A stretch of DNA of 64,000 nt, taken from contig JAFSGG010000037.1 of NCBI GenBank assembly GCA_017434775.1, forward strand, positions 1-64,000, read 5' to 3'. A model generated the notes under the pieces. The model had not been told where the DNA came from and did no database searches. It saw nothing but the letters and a program-made list of their open reading frames with translations. Positions 8,516 through 18,171 of the stretch are shown here, in pieces. Each line of letters begins with the position of its first letter. Position 1 is the first letter of the stretch. This DNA is from Clostridia bacterium. GTDB taxonomy: Bacteria; Bacillota; Clostridia; Christensenellales; Aristaeellaceae. The translations under genes were made by a program, and so were the position numbers.

Positions 8516-10942
8516 ATGCCTACTACGAAGTTTGATAAGGATTCCATCAAGCAATCCATCATCAGCAAGTTGCTGCGCTATAACGGCCGCACACTGCAGG
8601 ATGCCACGGATCAGATGCTCTACAATGCAGTGGCTGCCACCGTGCGTGATCAGATCATGCAGAAGTGGACCGCTTACCGCGAAAAGGATAAGCATTACGA
8701 CGGTAAACGTCTGTATTACCTGTCCGTAGAATTCCTCACCGGCCGCAGCCTGCACTGCAACATCCTCAACCTGTGTTCCTCCAAAGCCTATCAGGATGCT
8801 TTGAATGAACTGGGCATCGATTTCAACCGCATTTTCCAGGAAGAACCGGAACCCGGCCTGGGCAACGGCGGCCTGGGCCGTCTGGCTGCCTGCTTCATGG
8901 ACAGCCTCTCTTCCCTTTCCCTGCCCGCCATGGGCTGCACCATCCGCTATGAATACGGCCTGTTCCGTCAGAAGATCATCAACGGCCAGCAGGTGGAAGT
9001 GCCGGATGATTGGCTGGTGAACGGCAATGTGTGGGAAGTGCCCGCCATGGAAGACGTGTGCGAAGTGCACTTTGGCGGCTATGTACACGAAGAAGACGTG
9101 AACGGCCGTCGCATTTTCACCCTGAAGGATTACCGCACCGTGGAAGCCGTTCCCTATGATATCCCTGTGGTGGGCTATGATCTGGAAACGGTGAACAGCC
9201 TGCGCATGTGGCGTGCCCGCTCCCCCAAAACGCTGGACTTTGCCGCTTTCTCCCAGGGCAATTATGCCCGGGCCCTGCAGGAACAGGAACTGGCCACCGT
9301 TATCAGTAAGGTGCTCTATCCCGAAGACAATCACTACGAAGGCAAAATGCTGCGTCTGCGCCAGCACTACTTCTTCACCAGCGCCACCCTGCAGTATGCC
9401 CTGAAGGATTTCAAGCGTCGTTTCGGCACCAACTTCCGTCTGCTGCCGGAAAAGATGACCATCCATATCAACGATACCCATCCCGGTCTCGCCATCCCTG
9501 AACTGATGCGCCTGCTGATCGACCAGGAAGGCCTGGGCTGGGATGAAGCCAGCTGGATCGTGCAGCACACGGTGGCTTACACCAACCACACCATCATGGC
9601 CGAAGCCCTGGAAAAGTGGCCTGAATCCATGATGAAGAAGCTGCTTCCCCGCATCTACATGATCCTGGAAGAAATCAACCGCCGGGTCTGCGGCCGTCTT
9701 GCCGATCATTATCAGAACGGCCATGATCCCCGCATTGCCCGTATGGCCATCAACGCTTACGATATGGTGCACATGGCCAACCTGTGCGTGGCCATGAGCT
9801 ATTCCGTCAACGGCGTATCCCAGCTCCACGGTGATATTCTCAAAAAGAATACCTTCCACGATTATTACGAATTCATGCCCGAGAAGTTCTCCGCCATCAC
9901 CAACGGTATCACCCATCGCCGGTGGCTGATGAACGCCAACCCCAAGCTGACCCAGCTGATCTGCGATTCCATCGGCGATAAGTGGATCAAGGATCCCCAG
10001 CTGCTGAAGGAACTGCTGCCCTATAAGGACAACGAAGCCTTCCGCAAGGAATTTGAACAGATCAAATACGAAAACAAAAAGCGTTTCTCCGATCTGCTCA
10101 TGCGCCGTCAGAAGATGGAAATCGCTCCCGAATTCATGTTTGACGTGCAGGCTAAACGCCTCCACGAATACAAGCGCCAGCTGCTCAACGCCCTGCATAT
10201 CATGGTGCTCTATAACCGCATCATGGATGACCCCACCTTCACCATGACGCCCCGTTGCTTCGTCTTCGGTGCCAAGGCCAGCCCTGGCTACTACATCGCC
10301 AAGCAGATCATCCGCATGATCGTGGCCATTTCCAAGCTGATCGAACGTAGCCCCCGGGCTAAGCAGTTCCTGAAGGTCGTATTCCTGGAAAACTACGATG
10401 TTTCCAGCGCTGAAATGCTCATGCCCGCCGCCGATCTGTCCGAGCAATTGTCCACCGCCAGAAAGGAAGCCAGCGGTACCGGCAAAATGAAGTTCATGAT
10501 GAACGGTGCGGTCTCCATCGGCACCATGGACGGCGCCAATGTGGAAATCGCCGAACAAGTGGGCATGGATAATATCTACATCTTCGGCATGCGTTCCGAT
10601 ACCGTGGTGGATCTGTACCGGGAAGGCACCTATTCCCCCATGCACATTTACGAAACCAATGCGGAAATCCGTCGTGCCCTCACCCAGATCATTGACGGCA
10701 CCCTCTTCCCCGAAAACCCCGCTACGCTGCAGGATATCTACCACAACCTGCTCTTTAGCGATCCCTACTTCGTGCTGAAGGATTTCGGTTCCTATTCCAT
10801 GGCCCAGCGTCGTGTGGACGAAGATTACCAGAACCGGGAAAAGTGGCTGAAGATGGCCATCACCAACACCGCCATGTCCGGCATCTTCTCTTCCGACCGC
10901 ACCATCCAGGAATACAACGACCAGATCTGGCACCTGAAATAA
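8516..10942 (+). CDS. glgP: Glycogen/alpha-glucan phosphorylase (first copy)
   Basis: PLP-dependent phosphorolysis of alpha-1,4-glucan to glucose-1-phosphate. It is 808 residues, the normal size. It has GNGGLGRLAACFMDS near the N-terminus and the PLP-site signature EASGTGKMKFMMN, where a Lys replaces the common Asn two residues before the PLP lysine. That position is free in the family pattern. A good ribosome site (GGAGG) precedes ATG 8516. The second phosphorylase at 12908-15250 is quite different in sequence (TGNMKFMLN), so this is not a recent tandem copy. It is followed at 21 bases by a small gene. Confidence 0.96.
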   Translation: MPTTKFDKDSIKQSIISKLLRYNGRTLQDATDQMLYNAVAATVRDQIMQKWTAYREKDKHYDGKRLYYLSVEFLTGRSLHCNILNLCSSKAYQDALNELGIDFNRIFQEEPEPGLGNGGLGRLAACFMDSLSSLSLPAMGCTIRYEYGLFRQKIINGQQVEVPDDWLVNGNVWEVPAMEDVCEVHFGGYVHEEDVNGRRIFTLKDYRTVEAVPYDIPVVGYDLETVNSLRMWRARSPKTLDFAAFSQGNYARALQEQELATVISKVLYPEDNHYEGKMLRLRQHYFFTSATLQYALKDFKRRFGTNFRLLPEKMTIHINDTHPGLAIPELMRLLIDQEGLGWDEASWIVQHTVAYTNHTIMAEALEKWPESMMKKLLPRIYMILEEINRRVCGRLADHYQNGHDPRIARMAINAYDMVHMANLCVAMSYSVNGVSQLHGDILKKNTFHDYYEFMPEKFSAITNGITHRRWLMNANPKLTQLICDSIGDKWIKDPQLLKELLPYKDNEAFRKEFEQIKYENKKRFSDLLMRRQKMEIAPEFMFDVQAKRLHEYKRQLLNALHIMVLYNRIMDDPTFTMTPRCFVFGAKASPGYYIAKQIIRMIVAISKLIERSPRAKQFLKVVFLENYDVSSAEMLMPAADLSEQLSTARKEASGTGKMKFMMNGAVSIGTMDGANVEIAEQVGMDNIYIFGMRSDTVVDLYREGTYSPMHIYETNAEIRRALTQIIDGTLFPENPATLQDIYHNLLFSDPYFVLKDFGSYSMAQRRVDEDYQNREKWLKMAITNTAMSGIFSSDRTIQEYNDQIWHLK

Positions 10943-10963
10943 TAAACCGAAAGGAAGCCTTTC

Positions 10964-11488
10964 ATGCTGGAAGATATTCTGCTGCAGCACTTTGAACGCT
11001 ACCCCAAGATGCAGCCCCAGGATGCTGTGAAGCTGGTATATCAGCACACCTTCGGTCCCGGCCATATGATCCGGGATGCCAGGAAAGCAGCGCTGATGCT
11101 GCAGCAGGAAATGGATGCCGTGCAGCCGGGCATCAAAGAACCTTTGTACGAATCCATTGGCAACGGCCTGTGCCGGTTGAATTTGCGTCCCTGTTTGGAA
11201 AAGGGAATCGGCAATGAATTCATCCTGCGTCTTTTCCTGGAAGCAGCCCAGTCCACCACGGCCACAAAAAAGGAATTCCGTCAGAATCTGCATGTGCTGC
11301 AAAAGCTGGCCGAGGAAGACGAAACGCCTTTTGAGCCGATAGAACTGGATATGTTCATGCTGCAGTATGAAGAAAAAGGATATCCTGCCGTACACCATTC
11401 CGATGCTTACCGGGCGGCTTATGCTCCGGCATACCGTGTGGTCATCCAGAAAAAGCTGAAGGATGCCCTGAAAGCGCTTCGCCAATAA
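10964..11488 (+). CDS. Conserved hypothetical protein, co-transcribed with glgP
   Basis: A predicted soluble protein of 174 residues, mostly helical by eye. I do not recognise the family. Visible landmarks are LVYQHTFGPGHMIRD near residue 25, NGLCRLNLRP near 70 and a basic C-terminal helix. No signal peptide or membrane segment. AAAGGAAG precedes the ATG and the gap to glgP is 21 bases, so it probably shares the glgP transcript. A terminator follows directly. Confidence 0.7.
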   Translation: MLEDILLQHFERYPKMQPQDAVKLVYQHTFGPGHMIRDARKAALMLQQEMDAVQPGIKEPLYESIGNGLCRLNLRPCLEKGIGNEFILRLFLEAAQSTTATKKEFRQNLHVLQKLAEEDETPFEPIELDMFMLQYEEKGYPAVHHSDAYRAAYAPAYRVVIQKKLKDALKALRQ

Positions 11489-11494
11489 CACTTC

Positions 11495-11524
11495 ACCCCT
11501 GCCACAAAAACGGCAGGGGTTTTG
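11495..11524 (+). terminator. Rho-independent terminator of the glgP operon
   Basis: Nine-pair stem ACCCCTGCC/GGCAGGGGT, loop ACAAAAAC, then TTTT. Confidence 0.9.
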
Positions 11525-11554
11525 ATTTTCGTTTGTATTTATTCCATCTCCGCC

Positions 11555-11583
11555 TCGACAAACACACCGGTTTGATTTACAAT
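11555..11583 (+). promoter_or_regulatory. Promoter of the phosphoglycerate mutase-type gene
   Basis: TCGACA at 11555-11560 and TACAAT at 11578-11583, spacer 17. Confidence 0.6.
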
Positions 11584-11635
11584 ATCCTTGTGTCTTCCAT
11601 GACGCACAGCATTCCAAGAACAGGAGAAATTCACC

Positions 11636-12856
11636 ATGAAATATGTATTGGTTATCGGCGATGGCATGAGCGATGATCCCATCCGGGAACTACAGGATAA
11701 AACACCGCTGGAATATTTGGATTTGCCGGCTTTCGGCACCCTGGCCGGCAGCGAAGTGGGCACTTGCCAGACGGTTCCGGAAGGCGTGCCCGCCGGCAGC
11801 GACACCGCTATCCTCAATATTTTCGGCTACGATCCCCGTTGGAGCTATACCGGCCGCAGCGTGCTGGAAGCCGCCGGCGTTGGCGTCACGCTGAAAAAGG
11901 GCGAAGTTTCCATGCGTGTCAATCTGTGCGCCGTGGAAGAAATGGACGGCAAGCTCATCATCCACAGCCACAACGGCGGAAATATTGAAGGGGACGAAGC
12001 CGAAACCCTGATGAATGATCTTCTGAAGGATCCCCGCTTTGTTCCTGCTGCCGAAAAAGCTAAGCTCACCGTGCATGTAAGCCGCACCTTCCGTCATATC
12101 GGTGTGTTTGCCGATGTGGACGAAACAGCTGTTTTCCAGACCACTGAACCTCACAACGTGCTGGAACAGGACGTGGCCCTTTACTACCCCACCGGCGCCA
12201 TGAAGGAAGAAATCACCGCCCTGATGAAAGCTTCCTATGAAGTACTGAAGGATCACCCCATCAACAAGGCCCGCATGGCAGCGGGCAAGCTGCCTGCCAA
12301 TATGATCTGGCCCTGGGGTGCAGGAAGAGCCATGCTGCTGGATAACTTCACCGAAAAATACGGCCGCACCGGCACCGTCATTTCCGCCGTTCCGCTGGTG
12401 TGGGGCATTGCGGAGCTGGCCGGCCTCAAGCATCCCGAAGTGCCCGGCGCCAACGGCGATCTGGACACCAACTACGAAGGGAAAGTGGATGCCGCCGTCG
12501 AAGCCTTGAAAAACGGCGACGATTTTGCTGCCATCCATGTGGAAGCGCCGGACGAAATGACCCATGCGGGCAAGCTGCCCGAAAAAATGGAAGCCATCAA
12601 GCGTCTGGATCAGCGGGTCATCAAACCCCTTTTGGAAAAACTGCCGGCCCTGGGCGATTTCCGCATTCTGCTCCTCAGCGATCACAAGACCCTCATGTCC
12701 ACCCGCACCCACGACGGAAAGCCTGTACCCTACGCCATCTATGACAGCCGCACCCCCGGCACCCCCTCCCGGCTGGATGAAGCAACCGCCGCCAAAGGGA
12801 ACTGGCTGCCTGAAGGTCGGTTCATCATGGGAAGATTGCTGGAAGTGGATGCATAA
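11636..12856 (+). CDS. apgM: Cofactor-independent phosphoglycerate mutase, archaeal (ApgM) type
   Basis: Alkaline-phosphatase-superfamily enzyme of 406 residues. VLVIGDGMSDDP is the N-terminal metal site with Asp; PAGSDTAILNIFGYDP carries the presumed catalytic Ser; LLLSDHKT and TRTHDGKPVPY supply C-terminal metal ligands. Family members interconvert 2- and 3-phosphoglycerate. A closely related subgroup has been proposed to act as homoserine kinase in bacteria lacking ThrB, so this activity cannot be excluded. Good ribosome site and own promoter; bidirectional terminator after it. Confidence 0.88.
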   Translation: MKYVLVIGDGMSDDPIRELQDKTPLEYLDLPAFGTLAGSEVGTCQTVPEGVPAGSDTAILNIFGYDPRWSYTGRSVLEAAGVGVTLKKGEVSMRVNLCAVEEMDGKLIIHSHNGGNIEGDEAETLMNDLLKDPRFVPAAEKAKLTVHVSRTFRHIGVFADVDETAVFQTTEPHNVLEQDVALYYPTGAMKEEITALMKASYEVLKDHPINKARMAAGKLPANMIWPWGAGRAMLLDNFTEKYGRTGTVISAVPLVWGIAELAGLKHPEVPGANGDLDTNYEGKVDAAVEALKNGDDFAAIHVEAPDEMTHAGKLPEKMEAIKRLDQRVIKPLLEKLPALGDFRILLLSDHKTLMSTRTHDGKPVPYAIYDSRTPGTPSRLDEATAAKGNWLPEGRFIMGRLLEVDA

Positions 12857-12865
12857 AACAGACAT

Positions 12866-12900
12866 AAAAAACCGCTTTGCTCCTTTGCAAAGCGGTTTTT
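12866..12900. terminator. Bidirectional terminator between convergent genes
   Basis: Near-perfect stem AAAAACCGCTTTGC/GCAAAGCGGTTTTT with A and T tracts on both sides. It serves apgM on + and the second phosphorylase on -. Confidence 0.9.
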
Positions 12901-12907
12901 ATTATTC

Positions 12908-15250
12908 TCAGATTCTCCAGATTTCTTTGGCGTATTCCTGAATGGTACGATCGGAGGAGAACTTGCCGGCTCCGGCGATATTGTACAGGCACTTTTTCGC
13001 GAAAGCTTTTTCGTCCCGGGTTTCCCGGATGGCCTGTATTTTGCGATCCACATAGCTTTCAAAATCCAGCAGCACATAGTAGTGGTCCGGCTTGTGCCAG
13101 GACGCACCCTTGAGAATAGCATCATGCAGTTCCTGGAATACATTTTCCCGGTCTTCAAACGTGCCGTCAATCAACGTATCCAGCACACGCTTGATGCGCT
13201 TATTCTTCTTATACACCTTAGCCGGATCGTAGGTCTTTTCCACCGCCTGAATATCCGAAAGGGTGGCACCGAAGATGTAGTTGTTTTCTTCCCCGGCCTG
13301 CTCCACAATTTCGATGTTGGCACCGTCATACGTTCCCAGGGTCACTGCGCCGTTGAGCATGAATTTCATATTGCCGGTGCCGCTGGCTTCCGTGCCCGCA
13401 GGGGAAATCTGCTCGGAAATGTCCGTAGCCGGAATGATCTTTTCGGCATAGGAACAGTTATAGTTCTGCACAAACACCACTTTCAGTCTGCCGTCCATTT
13501 CGGGATCATTGTTCACCATCTCCGCAATTTGATTGATCAGGCAGATCACGCCCTTGGCCCGCTTGTATCCTGCGGCAGCTTTGGCGCCGAAGATCATAGC
13601 CACCGGCGGCAAATCCTTCAGTTCCCCCTCCTTCATCCGGAAATAAATATCCAGAATGGAAAGAGCGTTCATAAACTGCCGTTTGTATTCATGCAAACGC
13701 TTTACCTGCACGTCGAATACATAATATTCCGGAATCTTCACACCTTCCGCCTTTTCAATCATGGCAGAAAGCTGACGTTTCTTTTCCTGTTTCACCCGGA
13801 TAAAGGCATCCACCAGCGTTTCATCTGTTTCGATGAAAGGCCGCAGCTTTTCCAGTTCATAGAGGTTTGTCATGAACCCGTTTCCGATGCGCTTTTCAAT
13901 TTCAGCGCACAGTTCCGGATTGCAAAGGCCCAGCCAGCGGCGCTGGGTGATGCCGTTGGTTTTGTTCTGGAACATATCGGGGTACAGCTTGTACCAGGCG
14001 TGCAGCACGTCGTCTTTCAGTATTTCGGAATGGATAGCCGCCACGCCGTTTACGGCAAAGCCGCCGTACATGGCCAGATAGGCCATGTGCACCTGATTCC
14101 CCTGAAGGATGGCCAGCCCTTTTGTATCTTCAATCCCGGCGGCTTTCAGTTCCGCCGTCTGCTTCTTGGCCAGCTGCTTGATGATAAGGGTCATATCCGG
14201 TGAAACACTATTCAGCAGCTTCACATCCCACTTTTCCAGGGCTTCCTGCATAACGGTATGGTTGGTGTAGGCAAAGGTGCGCCGTGCGATGGACAGTGCC
14301 TCATCAAAAGAAACACCTTCCTTCATCAAAAGGCGTATCAGTTCCGGAATGCACATGGTCGGATGGGTATCGTTCAGCTGAACGGCATGAAATTCCGGGA
14401 AACGGCTCCAGTCTTCCCCGTGATACTGCTTATAATCCCGCATCATATCCTGCAGGGAAGCGCTGCAGAGCACATACTGCTGCCGCACACGCAGCTGCCG
14501 GCCGGCAAACATGCTGTCATTGGGGTAAAGCAGCTTGGTAATATCTTCCGCCGCATTTTTTCCCTTGGCAGCCTTCCCATAATCCTGGCTGTTGAACAGG
14601 TCAAAATCGAAAGGATGAGCGCTTTCGCACTGCCACAGCCGCAGGGTACCGATGCACTTGCGATTATAGCCGATCACCGGCATATCATAGGGCACGGCAA
14701 TCACTTGCAGGCCCTTCATGTCCACTGTGACCGCCTTGTCTTCCCGGCGAATGGACCAGGGATCGCCAAACTTTGCCCAGTCATCGGGCAGTTCCTTCTG
14801 GCAGGCATTTTCAAACTGCTGCTTAAACAGGCCGTACTGATACCGAAGACCATAGCCAAACAGCGAAATACCATGCGTAGCCGCACTATCCAGGAAACAG
14901 GCAGCCAGCCTTCCCAAACCGCCATTGCCAAGAGCGGCATCTTCTATGTCTTCCATCACAGCCGGATCCAGGCCCCGGGCTGTCATTTCTTCTTTCACTT
15001 CATCCAGCAAACCCATGGCATACAGATTATTATACACCAGCCGGCCCAGCAGGTATTCGGCAGAAATATAGCTTGCGTAGCGGCCGCTGCGTTGGTTTTT
15101 CTGATCCTTTGTCCACTGGGGAGCGATTTCTTCCATGGCTGCCAGAGATACCGCATCGTGCAATTGAACTGCATTTGCTTCCTCCAGCGTTTTCTGATAT
15201 TTTGCCAGGGCCATTTGCCCGGCACGGTTCATCAGTTCCTGACCGTTCAT
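12908..15250 (-). CDS. glgP: Glycogen/alpha-glucan phosphorylase (second copy)
   Basis: 780 residues from ATG 15250. It has GNGGLGRLAACFLDS and the PLP signature EASGTGNMKFMLN. It differs from the first phosphorylase in length, N-terminus and much of the body, so the two are paralogues of different subtypes, perhaps one for glycogen and one for short maltodextrins. The start overlaps the malQ stop (ATGA). That coupling supports maltodextrin turnover: MalQ lengthens short chains and the phosphorylase shortens them. Confidence 0.95.
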   Translation of the reverse strand: MNGQELMNRAGQMALAKYQKTLEEANAVQLHDAVSLAAMEEIAPQWTKDQKNQRSGRYASYISAEYLLGRLVYNNLYAMGLLDEVKEEMTARGLDPAVMEDIEDAALGNGGLGRLAACFLDSAATHGISLFGYGLRYQYGLFKQQFENACQKELPDDWAKFGDPWSIRREDKAVTVDMKGLQVIAVPYDMPVIGYNRKCIGTLRLWQCESAHPFDFDLFNSQDYGKAAKGKNAAEDITKLLYPNDSMFAGRQLRVRQQYVLCSASLQDMMRDYKQYHGEDWSRFPEFHAVQLNDTHPTMCIPELIRLLMKEGVSFDEALSIARRTFAYTNHTVMQEALEKWDVKLLNSVSPDMTLIIKQLAKKQTAELKAAGIEDTKGLAILQGNQVHMAYLAMYGGFAVNGVAAIHSEILKDDVLHAWYKLYPDMFQNKTNGITQRRWLGLCNPELCAEIEKRIGNGFMTNLYELEKLRPFIETDETLVDAFIRVKQEKKRQLSAMIEKAEGVKIPEYYVFDVQVKRLHEYKRQFMNALSILDIYFRMKEGELKDLPPVAMIFGAKAAAGYKRAKGVICLINQIAEMVNNDPEMDGRLKVVFVQNYNCSYAEKIIPATDISEQISPAGTEASGTGNMKFMLNGAVTLGTYDGANIEIVEQAGEENNYIFGATLSDIQAVEKTYDPAKVYKKNKRIKRVLDTLIDGTFEDRENVFQELHDAILKGASWHKPDHYYVLLDFESYVDRKIQAIRETRDEKAFAKKCLYNIAGAGKFSSDRTIQEYAKEIWRI

Positions 15251-16713
15251 TCTGTCTTTCCTCCGCGGTTATACTTTTTGTTCAGTTTGATGATTTCTTC
15301 CTTCACCGATTCCGGCACAGGCGCCGTCATGCGCCAGGCCCACCAGCCCCCCACCGTGCCCGGCAGGTTCATGCGGCCTTCGGAACCAATGCGCAAAAGA
15401 TCCTGCATGGGCACAATGGCACGCCGGCTGGGAGATGCCCATACCGCTTCCACCATCTTGCCCACCACGTCATCGCCGTCCTTGATGTCCAACAGCTTTT
15501 TTGCACTTTCCTTCGTGCTTTCATCTGCTGTGTTCCATACGCCAAGAGCCGTATCGTTATCGTGGGTACCTGTATAAATCACACTGTTTTCTGTAAAATT
15601 ATGCGGTGCATGCGGGTTTTCCACACTGCCGTCCAGGCCGAACGTGAGCACTTTCATGCCAGGGTAGCCGCAGAATTTGAGCAGCCGCTTTACCCGGTTG
15701 TTCACTTCGCCCAGATCCTCCGCAATTACGGTGATCTTAGGCACTTCCTTTTTCAGCCGGCGGAACAGGCTCTTGCCCGGTGCCTTGATCCATTTGCCTT
15801 CCCGGGCATTGGGCGCGCCGTACTCGATGGAATAGTAATTGGCAAAGCCGATAAAATGGTCCACGCGCACCAGATCATAGAGCTTGGCCATGGCGCCCAT
15901 GCGTTCCATCCACCAGCGGAATTTCTGTTTCTTCAGCTTTTTCCAGTCATACAAAGGATTGCCCCACAATTGACCATCCGCGCTGAAATAATCCGGGGGT
16001 ACACCGGCCACCTTCAGGGGCCTGCGTTCTTCATCCACCTGGAATACATCGGGATTGGCCCACATATCGGAACTGTCTTCCGCCACATAAATGGGCATAT
16101 CGCCAAAGAGCTTCACGCCGTTTTTATTGGCATATGTCCGCAGCTTGAACCACTGGGCAAAAAACAGGCACTGAACAAAGATGTAATATTCCACTTCTTC
16201 TTTCAGTTCCTTACGCCATTTGTCCATTTCATCGGCTTTGCGCAGACGGATCGCCAAAGGCCATTTTTGCCAGGTACCGCCGCCAAAGTGCATCTTCAGC
16301 GCCATAAACAGGGCATAGTCTTCCACCCAGGGGTTTTCCCGGCGGAATGCAGCCATATCCACCTTTTCTTTGGATGCAGCAAAAGCAGCCCGAAGCGCCT
16401 TTTCCTTGGCTGCCCGCACAGCTTCAAAATCCACCTTATCGCTGTCCGGCAACAGTTCTTTATTCCCCTGCGGTAAAATCCCCTCTTCTTCCAGCATGTT
16501 CAGGTCAATCATCATGGGATTGCCGGCATACGTGGAAACGCTCTGATAAGGCGATTCGCCATAACCCACCGGGCCAACGGGCAGCACCTGCCAGATATTC
16601 ATGCCGCATTCCCGGATAAAATCAACAAAACGATAGGCCTCCCGGCCCAGTGTACCAATCCCGCCTTTTTCGGGCAGGGAGGTGATGTGAAGCAATACAC
16701 CGCACTCACGCAT
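15247..16713 (-). CDS. malQ: 4-alpha-glucanotransferase (amylomaltase)
   Basis: GH77 disproportionating enzyme of 488 residues. The start is ATG 16713 with GGAGGG seven bases upstream; a longer in-frame reading to 16797 would run through the promoter. Motifs: GVLLHITSLP and YGESPYQS at the N-terminus, VRVDHFIGFANY carrying the catalytic Asp nucleophile, AEDLGEV with the acid/base Glu, and YTGTHDNDT with the third Asp. Overlaps the phosphorylase start by four bases. Confidence 0.96.
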   Translation of the reverse strand: MRECGVLLHITSLPEKGGIGTLGREAYRFVDFIRECGMNIWQVLPVGPVGYGESPYQSVSTYAGNPMMIDLNMLEEEGILPQGNKELLPDSDKVDFEAVRAAKEKALRAAFAASKEKVDMAAFRRENPWVEDYALFMALKMHFGGGTWQKWPLAIRLRKADEMDKWRKELKEEVEYYIFVQCLFFAQWFKLRTYANKNGVKLFGDMPIYVAEDSSDMWANPDVFQVDEERRPLKVAGVPPDYFSADGQLWGNPLYDWKKLKKQKFRWWMERMGAMAKLYDLVRVDHFIGFANYYSIEYGAPNAREGKWIKAPGKSLFRRLKKEVPKITVIAEDLGEVNNRVKRLLKFCGYPGMKVLTFGLDGSVENPHAPHNFTENSVIYTGTHDNDTALGVWNTADESTKESAKKLLDIKDGDDVVGKMVEAVWASPSRRAIVPMQDLLRIGSEGRMNLPGTVGGWWAWRMTAPVPESVKEEIIKLNKKYNRGGKTE

Positions 16714-16758
16714 ATCTTTTCCCTCCAGCCATCCGGCTTTCCATTGAATGTTGTTCAT

Positions 16759-16787
16759 ATTATACCATATATTGCGCAAGGTTTCAA
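16759..16787 (-). promoter_or_regulatory. Sigma-A promoter of malQ-glgP
   Basis: On the - strand TTGAAA (16787-16782), spacer 17, TATAAT (16764-16759). Confidence 0.85.
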
Positions 16788-16836
16788 CCAATTTCACAAA
16801 TATGCTTTTTCTGTGTTCTTTTTGCGTCTTTTACTA

Positions 16837-16865
16837 TTGTATAAGTATAAAAAATATGGTATACT
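16837..16865 (+). promoter_or_regulatory. Promoter of the acyltransferase/DUF6320 pair
   Basis: TTGTAT at 16837-16842 and TATACT at 16860-16865, spacer 17. It is divergent from the malQ promoter. Confidence 0.55.
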
Positions 16866-16893
16866 TGTTTATCATTTTCCGGGGAGGTACGCT

Positions 16894-18171
16894 ATGGCGC
16901 AGAAGTTCTGGTTTAAGCTGGATAATGCTGCCAAACTGTATCCCGCCATCGCCAACCGCAGCTGGATGAGCATGTTCCGGCTGACGGCTGAGCTGGAGGA
17001 AAATGTGGATCCCCAGGTTTTGCAAAGCGCTCTGGATGATACCATCCGCCGCTTTCCCACCATGAATGTGCGGCTGCGCGCCGGCCTTTTCTGGTACTAC
17101 CTGGAGGAAGTGCCTGCCAGGCTTCTTGTCCGTCCCGATGAAGGGCATCCCTGTATGCCGTTTTCCTCCAAGCGGGATGGCAGTTTCCTTTTCCGGGTAT
17201 TCTACTTTGGAAAGCGCATTTCCACCGAATTTTTCCATGTGCTCACAGATGCCTCCGGGGGCTTGGCCTTCCTCAAAACCCTGACGGTGCGCTACCTGCA
17301 GCTCATGGGGCATGATGTTTCTTTCGATCAGGGTGCGCTGGATATTACTACTCCCCCCACCGAAGAAGAAACCCAGGACGCATTCCGCAGCATTGATCTG
17401 CCCAAAGTGCGCATCAATCGCTCCGTAGAAAAAACGTATCACATTCCTTCCACGCCGGAAATTCCGCACACGCTCCATATTATTGCCGCATCCATCCCCT
17501 GTGATGCATTGCTGCAGAAAGCTCATGAAATGAACGTGACCCTGACGGAATACCTGACGGCCCTGATCCTCCATTCTGCTTATCTTTGCCAGCAGCAGGA
17601 TCTAAAAAAGCATCGCTTCCCTCTCCGGGTTTCGGTGCCCGTGAATCTTCGTTCCCTTTACGGCATCGGCACCATGCGTAATTTTTCTTCCTTTGTCAAT
17701 CCCTTTATCGATCCCCGGCTTGGCGAATACACATTTGAAGAAATCTGCCGCTGCGTGCATAACTATATGGCCTGGCACTGCACAAAAAAACAGCTGAGCG
17801 CCGCCATTGCCACCAATGTGTCGGACGAAAAATACCTCGTCATTCGTCTGGCTCCCCTGTTTTTGAAAAACCTGGTGATCAGTTCCGTTTTCCGCCGTTC
17901 GGGTGATCTGCATTTCACCTCCACCCTGTCCAATATCGGCAGAACAGGTATCCCCGCCGGGGCTGAAAAACTGATCCGCCGGTTTGAATTTCTGCTGGGT
18001 GTACCCTATGCACCGGTTTGCAACTGCGCCTGCATCTCATCCGGCAATGAACTGCGGCTCACCTTTTCCCGCAACATCCACGAAACCGCTCTGCCAAGGA
18101 CGCTCCTGTCCACCCTGGTGGAGATGGGCATCCCGGTTACCGTGGACAGTAATGATCAGGAGGATTCCTAA
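16894..18171 (+). CDS. Alcohol acetyltransferase-like / condensation-fold acyltransferase
   Basis: 425 residues from ATG 16894 with GGGGAGG upstream. The family pattern of BAHD/condensation-type acyltransferases is visible: the HxxxD motif is HVLTD in STEFFHVLTDASGG, and the C-terminal half has the usual second-lobe layout. The acyl donor and acceptor cannot be read from sequence. No signal peptide. The next gene, DUF6320, begins immediately after the stop. In Firmicutes such acyltransferases often neighbour DUF6320 proteins, suggesting the two act together, possibly on an exported lipid or glycan. Confidence 0.8.
   Translation: MAQKFWFKLDNAAKLYPAIANRSWMSMFRLTAELEENVDPQVLQSALDDTIRRFPTMNVRLRAGLFWYYLEEVPARLLVRPDEGHPCMPFSSKRDGSFLFRVFYFGKRISTEFFHVLTDASGGLAFLKTLTVRYLQLMGHDVSFDQGALDITTPPTEEETQDAFRSIDLPKVRINRSVEKTYHIPSTPEIPHTLHIIAASIPCDALLQKAHEMNVTLTEYLTALILHSAYLCQQQDLKKHRFPLRVSVPVNLRSLYGIGTMRNFSSFVNPFIDPRLGEYTFEEICRCVHNYMAWHCTKKQLSAAIATNVSDEKYLVIRLAPLFLKNLVISSVFRRSGDLHFTSTLSNIGRTGIPAGAEKLIRRFEFLLGVPYAPVCNCACISSGNELRLTFSRNIHETALPRTLLSTLVEMGIPVTVDSNDQEDS

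Noticed and set aside
8510..11617. 1035-codon frame opposite the first phosphorylase gene
   Set aside because: Shadow caused by codon bias; low-complexity His/Gly/Gln-rich translation and no start signal.
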